5,680 nucleotides of DNA, taken from positions 1-5,680 of the forward strand of contig DLXM01000182.1 of NCBI GenBank assembly GCA_003448835.1, written 5' to 3'. The position numbers were made by a program, and so were the translations under genes. The DNA is from Bacteroidota bacterium. GTDB taxonomy: Bacteria > Bacteroidota > Rhodothermia > Balneolales > HLUCCA01. Each line of letters opens with the position of its first letter. Within the stretch, counting starts at the first letter, position 1. Under the pieces are notes generated by a model. That model was not told the origin of the DNA and searched no databases. It worked only from the letters and a program-made list of their open reading frames with translations. This document shows, piece after piece, positions 1-5,680 of this stretch.

Positions 1-890
1 GGAGGTCTTCTCAATAACAATGAAACTTCACGATAAGCAACCGCTTGTTTTGACAAATCATCATAAATAATGAGTGCATGACGGCCTGTATCACGGAAAA
101 ATTCACCAATTGCGGCACCGGAATATGCAGATATATAACGCAATGGAGCTGGAGCTGATGCAGGAGCCGATACGATTACTGTGTAATCTTTGGCACCATA
201 TTTCTCTAGGGTTTGATTAACCTGAGCAATGGTTGAACCTTTTTGTCCAATCGCGACATAGATACAGAAAACACCTTTTCCATCTCCATTTTCATGGGTG
301 TGTTTTTGGTTGATAATGGTATCTATTGCAATTGTGGTTTTACCGGTTTGACGGTCACCAATAATAAGTTCACGCTGACCACGTCCAATTGGTATCAATG
401 AGTCAATCGCTTTAATACCGGTTTGAAGTGGCTCACTCACAGGCTCACGATAGATAACTCCGGGTGCTTTACGCTCCAGAGGAAGACGAATTGTTTCTCC
501 TGTAATTGGTCCATTTCCATCAAGTGGATTTCCCAACGGATCGATAACCCGGCCTAAAAGTCCATCTCCGACCGGAATTGATGCAATATCTTTGGTTCTA
601 CGAACAGTATGACCTTCTTCAATTGATCTGGATGATCCGAAGAGTACTACCCCAACGTTATCATCTTCTAGGTTTAATACCATCCCTTTGATCGGATTTC
701 CATCAGAATCTTTTGATTCCGGGAATTCTACAAGCTCACCGGCTTGTACTTTAGATAAGCCGTAAACTCTGGCAATACCATCACCGATTTCAAGTACAGT
801 ACCTACATCGTAGGTATCGGCTTCGTTATCGAAACCTGAAAGTTGTTTACGCAGAATTGCTGATACTTCGTCTGGTCTAACTTGACTCAT
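1..890 (-). CDS. atpA: F1 ATP synthase subunit alpha (partial, 3' part outside window)
   Basis: The first 296 codons of the alpha subunit, which binds non-catalytic nucleotide and builds the hexameric F1 head with beta. The frame runs off the window at base 1, so about 200 residues are missing (family length is about 500-525). It starts [13 protein letters not shown], followed by the beta-barrel domain with DGIARVYGL. The nucleotide-binding domain then shows [18 protein letters not shown], the Walker A loop GDRQTGKT (178-185), and [14 protein letters not shown] (274-287), where the Walker B strand ends. All visible catalytic-core motifs are intact. ATG at 888-890 lies 33 bp after atpH in an A-rich leader without a Shine-Dalgarno. 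atpG is the expected next gene but is outside the window. Confidence 0.97.
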   Translation of the reverse strand, partial: MSQVRPDEVSAILRKQLSGFDNEADTYDVGTVLEIGDGIARVYGLSKVQAGELVEFPESKDSDGNPIKGMVLNLEDDNVGVVLFGSSRSIEEGHTVRRTKDIASIPVGDGLLGRVIDPLGNPLDGNGPITGETIRLPLERKAPGVIYREPVSEPLQTGIKAIDSLIPIGRGQRELIIGDRQTGKTTIAIDTIINQKHTHENGDGKGVFCIYVAIGQKGSTIAQVNQTLEKYGAKDYTVIVSAPASAPAPLRYISAYSGAAIGEFFRDTGRHALIIYDDLSKQAVAYREVSLLLRRP

Positions 891-923
891 TTCTTTACGT
901 AATTTATATGAATTTTTGTTCGA

Positions 924-1469
924 TTAAACAGCGTTGACGTGGAGTAATCCGGTAAGCTGTTCTAATTTATTTCTAACTGAACCGTCAATCACGGTGTCTC
1001 CGTATTTGATCGCAAGACCTCCAATGAGGTTTTTGTCTACCTGAACAGTATGTTTTATAGTTTTTCCTGTTGAGGTAGATATCGCTTTTACAATTTGGTC
1101 TAACTGTGTTTTATCCAGATCAAACGCAGTCATGATTTTGATTTCAAGAATACCCGCATGGACATTATATAATTTTTCAAACGAAGTCGATATTCGTTTA
1201 AGTAGTCCAAATCTTTGTTTCTCTGCGAGAATATCTACGAGTCGGATTGTAGTTTCACTTACTGAACCCGTAATTAGCTCTGTTAAAATCGCTTTTTTCT
1301 TAGAATCGTTCACAATAGGTGAATTCAACACTTTATCCAGCTTGGGTTCCGATTCCATTGCCGATTTAATAAACAGCATATCAGACAGGATCCGATCAAG
1401 CTGCTTGGACTCAACCCCAACCTGAAGTAATCCTTTTGCGTATCGTTTTGCTGCTGTAGTTGATGACAT
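924..1469 (-). CDS. atpH: F1 ATP synthase subunit delta (OSCP type)
   Basis: The 181-residue subunit that fastens the b stalk to the top of the alpha/beta head. The N-terminal helical domain (about 1-105) contains RYAKGLL near the start and the family block LNSPIVNDSKKKAIL (48-62). The C-terminal domain contains the diagnostic motif LIGGLAIKYGDTVIDGSV (148-165) followed by RNKLEQL, which contacts subunit b. Length matches the usual 175-185. The gene starts at ATG 4 bp after the atpF stop, with its upstream signal lying inside the atpF end, and no clear Shine-Dalgarno is present. A 33-bp gap separates it from atpA. The plus-strand open frame across it is a shadow. Confidence 0.96.
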   Translation of the reverse strand: MSSTTAAKRYAKGLLQVGVESKQLDRILSDMLFIKSAMESEPKLDKVLNSPIVNDSKKKAILTELITGSVSETTIRLVDILAEKQRFGLLKRISTSFEKLYNVHAGILEIKIMTAFDLDKTQLDQIVKAISTSTGKTIKHTVQVDKNLIGGLAIKYGDTVIDGSVRNKLEQLTGLLHVNAV

Positions 1470-1473
1470 TTAA

Positions 1474-1986
1474 TTAGTTTTTAGAAAGATCGTTGATAAA
1501 GTTATCTACCAATTTATTGTTCTTCTTGGCATCCAATTCGGCATCGATAATCATACGAGCGGATTTGATAGCGAGATCTGCTACTTCATTTCTTAATTCC
1601 TGAAGAGCTCTTCTTTTTTCCGCTTCAATGGTAGCACGTGCTTGTTCTAACAATTTAGCTGCTTCGTCTTTTGCTTTTTCAATTTTATCAGCCCGGATAG
1701 CTTCTGCTTCTGATGCAGCTTCTGTACGGATTCTTTGAGCGACTAATTCAGCTTCTTTGAGTGCTTTTTCGTTGTCCTTAGAGATTTCTTCAGCTTTTTT
1801 TAATGCTCTTTCAGCTGCTTCGATTGAATCTTTAATAGACTCTTCGCGAGTTTGCAATGCACTTAAAATTGGTTTCCATGCCAATTTCGCAAAAACGGTG
1901 ATGAACAAAATAAATGTGATAAAAATCCAGACGAACAAGCCCGGATCAACATCTAGAAGGCCACCTTTAAGTAAAATGAGACTCAT
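1474..1986 (-). CDS. atpF: F0F1 ATP synthase subunit b
   Basis: The 170-residue peripheral-stalk subunit, expected to act as a dimer, holding F1 still relative to subunit a. The N-terminal LLDVDPGLFVW segment and one transmembrane helix (about 15-35) are followed by AWKPIL at the membrane exit. A long charged, Ala/Glu/Lys-rich coiled coil runs from about 42 to 150. The conserved EKRRALQELRNEVADLAI region (122-140) and the C-terminal end that binds delta are present. Length is normal for the family, and only one b gene is seen in the cluster, which argues for a homodimer. ATG is used, without a Shine-Dalgarno, 26 nt after the hairpin. The stop is 4 bp before atpH, so coupled translation is likely. 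Confidence 0.96.
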   Translation of the reverse strand: MSLILLKGGLLDVDPGLFVWIFITFILFITVFAKLAWKPILSALQTREESIKDSIEAAERALKKAEEISKDNEKALKEAELVAQRIRTEAASEAEAIRADKIEKAKDEAAKLLEQARATIEAEKRRALQELRNEVADLAIKSARMIIDAELDAKKNNKLVDNFINDLSKN

Positions 1987-2012
1987 AGTAAAACTAGTGA
2001 ATAATAAAATTG

Positions 2013-2040
2013 AAGTATGCCGGTATAAACCGACATACTT
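2013..2040 (-). terminator. intergenic hairpin between atpE and atpF (attenuator or mRNA stabiliser)
   Basis: Arms AAGUAUGUCGGU and ACCGGCAUACUU pair over 12 bp with one G-U wobble around a 4-nt loop (UUAU). The stem begins 18 nt after the first atpE stop and ends 26 nt before the atpF ATG. It is followed by CAAUUUUAUUAUUC, which is U-rich but not an unbroken tract, so partial termination or protection of the atpE 3' end is more likely than full termination. The genes on both sides belong to one operon. Confidence 0.65.
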
Positions 2041-2058
2041 TGTTACACAACTGTACTA

Positions 2059-2310
<252 letters not shown>

Positions 2311-2335
2311 TTAAATCATGATTGCGCGATTGGCC

Positions 2336-3415
2336 TTATGCCGTGTGCACATGTTCATGTTCGTGATCGTGATGATGTTCGTGTTCTTCTACTGCCATTC
2401 CGATAAATAGAGCAGACAACATCGTGAAGATATATGCCTGAAGAAATGCTACTACCGTCTTGATTAGATAGATGAACAATGCGAACAATACCCATATCCA
2501 TGATGTCCCATAGGCAACAGCGTCGCCAAAAAGTCCTGAGAAAATGAATATGAGCCCGATGATACTGTAAATCAAAACTTTTCCTGATGCCATGTTTGCG
2601 AATAACCTGATGGTCAGTGAAAAAGGTTTTGTGAATAATCCGATGATTTCAACCGGTGTCAAAATGACCCGAATCCACGCCGGAACACCCGGGAACCAGA
2701 AAACGTGTCTCCAATGGTCTTTTGAACCATTAAGTTGAGTAAGTAAAAATGTGGTTAGAGCCAGTGCAGCAGTTACAGTGACATCCGCAGTCGATGAAAC
2801 TCCCCAGGGTACTAATCCAAACATGTTCATAATCAAAATCATGAAAAATGCTGTAATCAAATAGGGAGTAAACTTTTTGTATTTCTTTGGACCAATGTTC
2901 GCCAGTGCAATTTCGTCGCGCACAAATACAATGAAAACTTCCATCATATTTTGAAACGCACCTTTGGGTTCTGTGTCACGGCCTATACCTGCAGAATAAC
3001 GACGGGCCAGTGGTATCGCCAAAGCGAGTAGAATAAATCCGGCAAACCAAAAATACAGCAGGTGTGAACTCAGTGATAAATCAATTTTAAGAGGAGTGCC
3101 GTCTGCACGGGCTAAATCATAAGTCACAGGATATGCTTCTGAAGGAAGCCCGGCTGTTTCGTAATAAGTGTCTACGTACTTACCGCTTTCAAGAGCATTT
3201 GAACTGCTCATGTACATTGATACACCATCTTCATCCCAGAAAATACGTGGTAATTCAATCTTTCCTACTGGTTTGAAGTCCAGGTAATAATGATTGGATA
3301 GTTTATCAAGGACATCAACTTGTTTTGAGTTTTCTTCAGCAGAAGCAGCCAAAACAGATGTAAAACTAATTACGAGTAATAGTATCGTCAGATACAAAGA
3401 TTTTGTCGGAGTCAT
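2336..3415 (-). CDS. atpB: F0F1 ATP synthase subunit a
   Basis: The 359-residue stator subunit of Fo that forms the two proton half-channels against the c ring. Residues 1-24 look like a cleavable signal peptide (hydrophobic core, then VLAAS). Residues 25-115 form an extra exported region absent from the 271-residue E. coli protein but usual in Bacteroidota relatives. The membrane core follows, with helices at about 117-137, 183-204, 211-228 and the long paired helices 263-295 and 305-340. The essential arginine is R270 in LTIRLFANM, with N274 after it, and the conserved Gln is Q326 in FLQAYIF. Unusually, K279 and K319 fall where E. coli has Glu219 and His245. The tail carries eight His in residues 345-357. 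ATG overlaps the previous stop by one base, with AGAG just upstream. Next gene is atpE, 58 bp on. Confidence 0.97.
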   Translation of the reverse strand: MTPTKSLYLTILLLVISFTSVLAASAEENSKQVDVLDKLSNHYYLDFKPVGKIELPRIFWDEDGVSMYMSSSNALESGKYVDTYYETAGLPSEAYPVTYDLARADGTPLKIDLSLSSHLLYFWFAGFILLALAIPLARRYSAGIGRDTEPKGAFQNMMEVFIVFVRDEIALANIGPKKYKKFTPYLITAFFMILIMNMFGLVPWGVSSTADVTVTAALALTTFLLTQLNGSKDHWRHVFWFPGVPAWIRVILTPVEIIGLFTKPFSLTIRLFANMASGKVLIYSIIGLIFIFSGLFGDAVAYGTSWIWVLFALFIYLIKTVVAFLQAYIFTMLSALFIGMAVEEHEHHHDHEHEHVHTA

Positions 3416-3813
3416 TAACTCTTTTCGTGTCTTTGGGTAGATTTTTTATGGATAAAAATAATTTCCAGTACAGATTTGCAAAGATACGAAATAAATAGAC
3501 TAAGTATAAAAGATATTTGCGGAAAATTAGTGATTAACAGGATGAAAACAATGGCTCCAAGCAGTCCAACCAGTCTAAAAAACATACTTCCGTATACATA
3601 GGACACAAATTCTTCAGTAGGTGCGTGTAGGTACTTATTCTGAAAATAAAATCCGACTATTGAACTGGTTGATGTCAGTGCCAGTGATGCAACGACTGAT
3701 AATGCATATTCTACCGGCATCATCACATAAAATGGAAGGGCTATTGAAATAAGAAGCACAAGATCAATAATGAGAACATCCCGTATGTATTTTTTAAAAC
3801 CGGGGTCAATCAA
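3415..3813 (-). CDS. AtpI-like four-helix membrane protein
   Basis: A hydrophobic protein of about 132 residues between atpZ and atpB, the place where atpI usually lies. Four transmembrane helices are seen, roughly 12-33, 36-56, 75-95 and 98-119 from the chosen start, ending in a basic tail (HKKSTQRHEKS). AtpI assists assembly of the c ring. Sequence likeness is too loose to be certain, so the call rests on topology, size and position. The start is uncertain because there is no ATG before the second helix. TTG at 3811-3813 is preferred: it overlaps the atpZ end by 8 bp (TTGATTGA) and follows a purine-rich stretch with AGAG. GTG at 3838-3840 (141 aa) and TTG at 3874-3876 (153 aa, 71-bp overlap) are alternatives. 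The stop shares one base with the atpB ATG (TAATG), which suggests coupled translation. Confidence 0.65.
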   Translation of the reverse strand: MIDPGFKKYIRDVLIIDLVLLISIALPFYVMMPVEYALSVVASLALTSTSSIVGFYFQNKYLHAPTEEFVSYVYGSMFFRLVGLLGAIVFILLITNFPQISFILSLFISYLCKSVLEIIFIHKKSTQRHEKS

Positions 3814-4063
3814 GATTTTCTCTTTTTTTACGCTCTTCACGTTCGTTTTTTGAATTTTCGTTTGCCATGTATGCAATTTTAAATATGATTGCGAAGATGC
3901 TTACAATACCAAAAATTGCACCAGCTATGGTTAACCAGGGTGTTAATTCAAATTTGCGGTCCAGCCATACTCCCAATAATAAAGGCATAACCATTGATGC
4001 AGCTATTTGAATACCTAATCCAAGGTATTCCGATTGTGTAATATTAGGTCTTTTGCCTAACAA
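3806..4063 (-). CDS. atpZ: AtpZ/AtpI family protein (ATPase gene1 type, Fo accessory subunit)
   Basis: A small 85-residue membrane protein with two transmembrane helices (about 13-33 and 43-65) joined by the family signature GVWLDRKF (31-38) and followed by TPW. The tail, 66-85, is highly charged (Glu, Arg, Lys). Proteins of this family sit at the head of atp operons. Known roles are support of c-ring assembly and, together with AtpI, divalent-cation transport in alkaliphilic Bacillus; which applies here is not known. No ATG is available: the only plausible start is TTG, 6 bp after the bactofilin stop and three codons downstream of it in the same frame. No Shine-Dalgarno is visible, so expression probably depends on coupling to the bactofilin. 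The 3' end overlaps the AtpI-like gene. Confident as to family. Confidence 0.85.
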   Translation of the reverse strand: MLGKRPNITQSEYLGLGIQIAASMVMPLLLGVWLDRKFELTPWLTIAGAIFGIVSIFAIIFKIAYMANENSKNEREERKKRENLD

Positions 4064-4069
4064 TATGGT

Positions 4070-4513
4070 CTATTTAGATGTTTTCGACTGGGCAATTTGC
4101 CGGATATTGAACTCACTTATATTTTGATATTTCTGTTTTGGTTCGGCGCTCATGGTACAACTACCCTCAAAGGTCGCTCCTTCTTCCACATTCAATACTT
4201 TGGTACGGATATTTCCTGAAATTCTGGATGCCTGTCTCAATGATAATCTGTTCGCGATAATTAATTCGCCAGTTATAACACCAGATACATCCGCATCCTG
4301 TGCAATTAAATCACCTTCAATTACTGCTGATGTTGTCAAAATGCATTTCCCTTTAACATCAACTGTGCCAACTACTCTACCCGAGATTCTGATACCGTGT
4401 CCGGAACTAATATTACCATTAACTGTCGTGCCTTCGCTTATCAGGTTTAATGATGGAACGATCTTGGCGTCAGAAGATTTGATTAGATCATTATTATTTT
4501 TTTTTGAAAACAT
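4070..4513 (-). CDS. Bactofilin (polymer-forming cytoskeletal protein)
   Basis: A 147-residue bactofilin. These proteins polymerise without nucleotide into filaments on the inner face of the membrane and localise wall enzymes. A short polar N-terminus (1-20) precedes the beta-helical core at about 22-118, seen as repeated short strands with Gly turns such as GTTVNGNI, GIRISGRVVG, AVIEGDLIA and ASRISGNI. The C-terminal tail (119-147) is polar and basic. Length and layout are typical for the family. It starts at ATG 7 bp after the M23 stop, so translational coupling is likely. It ends at a TAG followed by atpZ in the same frame only three codons on. The pairing with an M23 enzyme argues for a role in shape or local wall remodelling. 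The symbols bacM and ccmA are used for family members, but orthology cannot be settled from the sequence alone. Confidence 0.92.
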   Translation of the reverse strand: MFSKKNNNDLIKSSDAKIVPSLNLISEGTTVNGNISSGHGIRISGRVVGTVDVKGKCILTTSAVIEGDLIAQDADVSGVITGELIIANRLSLRQASRISGNIRTKVLNVEEGATFEGSCTMSAEPKQKYQNISEFNIRQIAQSKTSK

Positions 4514-4520
4514 TAAATTT

Positions 4521-5372
4521 TTAATCAGTTAAAAAGTTTTTAGGGTCAATTGGAAGTCCATTCTGCCAAAGTTCAAAGTGTAAATGCGGACCCGAACTTG
4601 TCAATCCTGTGTTCGAGACCGTTGATAAAATATCACCTTTCTTGACAAACTCGCCGGGATTACGATTTGGAGAAGATGTATGTTTATAAATACTAACGTA
4701 ACCTGATAAATGTTGTATTACAATAACATTTCCATAATCCAGCGTCCAGTCTGTACTCACTACCACTCCATCAGCTATACTGCGAATCAACTCCCCTTGT
4801 GTTGCCGCTATATCTATTCCGAAATGTCCGTTCGATGGCTGATAGTTTTGTGAAAGGATTCCTTTAGTCGGGATCGGAGCCGGGAATATCGGTTTTGATA
4901 ATTCAGCTCCTCCAAAACTAATATCCGGATTACTTAGAAATGAAAATGCATTCTCATTATTAATCTGATTCGTGCTGGTAAGTGTAATCTCGGAAGTGTT
5001 TGTAAAATTTCTGATGGTACCGACATTAAAAACTGTGTCGGCTCGACTACGAATAATCTCTCTGAGTCCTGCCATTTGTTGATCTCTTACATTGAGTGAG
5101 TCCTGGAGTGCAATAATTCGTTCACTCACTTTTATGACATCATTTCGAAGCAAATGATCTTCATAATTCAGGACGATCATACCAACTGGCGTAAATTTTA
5201 ACACACCTATCAATGAAATAATCGTCAATGTAAAAATTAAGATTACAAGTCCGAATAGTTTTATTGGACGTAAACGAAAAGTAACAGGTTCATCAGGCGT
5301 TGCATCTTCCCACAAGATCAGCGTGATATCTTTTCTGCGATAACTAAATAAAGTATTTATGAATTTAAACAT
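4521..5372 (-). CDS. Membrane-anchored M23 family metallopeptidase (LytM-type peptidoglycan endopeptidase)
   Basis: A 283-residue protein expected to cut peptide cross-links in peptidoglycan from the outer face of the inner membrane. Residues 1-37 are polar and basic (cytoplasmic), about 38-58 form one transmembrane anchor, about 74-108 are a predicted coiled coil, and 110-165 are a Ser/Thr/Asn-rich linker. Residues 166-281 are the M23 domain. The zinc-binding set is complete: H183 and D187 (HFGID) and H265 in PHLHFE, with H263 and H231 as the usual catalytic histidines, so it should be active. There is no cleavable signal peptide. The ATG start has no clear Shine-Dalgarno. The stop codon is 7 bp before the bactofilin gene, suggesting co-transcription. 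M23 enzymes paired with bactofilins are known in cell-shape control, for example Csd1 with CcmA in Helicobacter. Its exact cut site and partner here are inference. Confidence 0.9.
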   Translation of the reverse strand: MFKFINTLFSYRRKDITLILWEDATPDEPVTFRLRPIKLFGLVILIFTLTIISLIGVLKFTPVGMIVLNYEDHLLRNDVIKVSERIIALQDSLNVRDQQMAGLREIIRSRADTVFNVGTIRNFTNTSEITLTSTNQINNENAFSFLSNPDISFGGAELSKPIFPAPIPTKGILSQNYQPSNGHFGIDIAATQGELIRSIADGVVVSTDWTLDYGNVIVIQHLSGYVSIYKHTSSPNRNPGEFVKKGDILSTVSNTGLTSSGPHLHFELWQNGLPIDPKNFLTD

Positions 5373-5388
5373 GCTTAGTTATGTGCAG

Positions 5389-5394
5389 ATTATA
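5389..5394 (-). promoter_or_regulatory. possible -10 element upstream of the M23 gene
   Basis: The guaB-M23 gap contains a perfect TATAAT on the minus strand, ending 16 bp before the M23 ATG. A start of transcription would fall about 10 nt before the gene. No good -35 hexamer is seen (the best is TTAAAA at roughly suitable spacing), and the match to the Bacteroidota-type TAnnTTTG box is poor. It is the best candidate in the window for a promoter driving the M23-bactofilin-atp unit, but it rests on one AT-rich hexamer only. Confidence 0.3.
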
Positions 5395-5400
5395 TTTTTT

Positions 5401-5413
5401 CGATTCGAAATCG
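5401..5413 (-). other. small inverted repeat after guaB
   Basis: A 5-bp stem (CGATT / AATCG) with a 3-nt loop lies 6 bp after the guaB stop codon. In the guaB direction it is followed by A residues, not a U tract. Read on the plus strand it is followed by TTTTAA. It is short and could at most be a weak transcription end or 3' stabiliser for guaB. Confidence 0.25.
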
Positions 5414-5419
5414 TTTTAA

Positions 5420-5680
5420 TTACCGGTTAGAGTAATTAGGAGCTTCTTTTGTAATGGTAACTGAGTGCGGATGACTTTCCCGAATACTGGAGGCACTTAC
5501 CTGGACAAATTCGGCTTTTTGAAGTTGGGCAACGGTTTGAGTACCACAATATCCCATCGCTGCTCTGAGTCCACCGATCATTTGATATACAACTTCGCCT
5601 AAATTGCCTTTAAATGGAACCATACCTTCGATTCCCTCAGGTACCAGTTTTTTAATATCGTCTTCAACATCCTGAAAATA
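5420..5680 (-). CDS. guaB: IMP dehydrogenase, C-terminal end (partial, 5' part outside window)
   Basis: This is the last 87 codons of IMP dehydrogenase, the cytosolic NAD-dependent enzyme that converts IMP to XMP in guanine nucleotide synthesis. The reading frame is open to the window edge, so the gene begins beyond base 5680. The visible part starts at YFQ, where the Tyr is expected to be that of the catalytic Arg-Tyr dyad of the flap. It continues with PEGIEG, VPFKG, the [11 protein letters not shown] segment and the closing block [16 protein letters not shown], all hallmarks of the IMPDH C-terminus. The Met at 5621-5623 lies inside the domain and is not a start. The stop TAA is 47 bp upstream of the M23 gene on the same strand. 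The catalytic Cys loop and CBS domains are not visible. Identification is secure from the motifs. Confidence 0.95.
   Translation of the reverse strand, partial: YFQDVEDDIKKLVPEGIEGMVPFKGNLGEVVYQMIGGLRAAMGYCGTQTVAQLQKAEFVQVSASSIRESHPHSVTITKEAPNYSNR

Noticed and set aside
1132..1425. Plus-strand open frame of 97 codons inside atpH
   Set aside because: It lies wholly antisense to a clear atpH and its translation shows no family motif; it is a shadow of the real gene.
2013..2040. Strong operon-ending terminator after atpE
   Set aside because: The stem is good but the following sequence is not a clean U tract, and atpF, atpH and atpA continue the same operon without a visible promoter in the gap.
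2314..2323. 10-bp palindrome AATCATGATT between atpB and atpE
   Set aside because: It has no loop, is short and AT-rich, and could arise by chance; no evidence that it is an operator.
3814..3876. Extended N-terminus of the AtpI-like protein from TTG 3876
   Set aside because: It would overlap atpZ by 71 bp, and the added residues are polar and show no family likeness. Later TTG or GTG starts are more plausible, though this is not proven.
4152..4532. Plus-strand open frame of 126 codons across the bactofilin
   Set aside because: It is antisense to the bactofilin; its regular hydrophobic pattern mirrors the beta-helix repeats of the real gene.
5420..5623. Short gene starting at the Met codon 5621-5623
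   Set aside because: Conserved IMP dehydrogenase sequence continues upstream of this Met in frame to the window edge, so it is the end of guaB.

Overview
The window is a compact block of genes, all read from the minus strand, so transcription runs from high to low coordinates. It looks like the upstream part of an F-type ATP synthase operon from a Bacteroidota/Balneolota-type bacterium (FCB group). That placement is an inference from three things. The a subunit has a cleavable-looking signal peptide, a long exported N-terminal region and a His-rich tail. Most start codons lack a Shine-Dalgarno sequence. The gene order M23 peptidase - bactofilin - atpZ - atpI-like - atpBEFHA also fits this group. 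Base composition is moderately AT-rich and even across the window, and nothing suggests recent transfer, phage, insertion sequences or CRISPR.

Layout in transcription order: the 3' end of guaB (IMP dehydrogenase, 5680-5420); a 47-bp gap with a possible weak promoter; a membrane-anchored M23 endopeptidase (5372-4521); a bactofilin (4513-4070); atpZ (4063-3806); a four-helix AtpI-like protein (about 3813-3415); atpB (subunit a, 3415-2336); atpE (subunit c, 2277-2059); an intergenic hairpin (2040-2013); atpF (subunit b, 1986-1474); atpH (delta, 1469-924); and the first 296 codons of atpA (alpha, 890 to the window edge). From the M23 gene onward the genes are 4-72 bp apart or overlap, as expected for one transcription unit. 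No stretch over 300 bp lacks a gene.

How they work together: AtpZ and the AtpI-like protein probably help assemble the Fo sector, whose a, c and b subunits follow. Delta links the b stalk to the F1 head, and alpha is part of that head. The M23 enzyme and the bactofilin form a recognisable wall-remodelling and scaffold pair that appears to share the transcript with the ATP synthase.

The points most worth a second look are regulatory and structural rather than a new system. They are: a 12-bp hairpin just after atpE together with the only convincing Shine-Dalgarno site of the window just before it; two lysines in subunit a where the proton half-channel residues Glu219 and His245 of E. coli would lie; non-ATG starts on both accessory genes; and a bactofilin stop codon that is in frame with atpZ.
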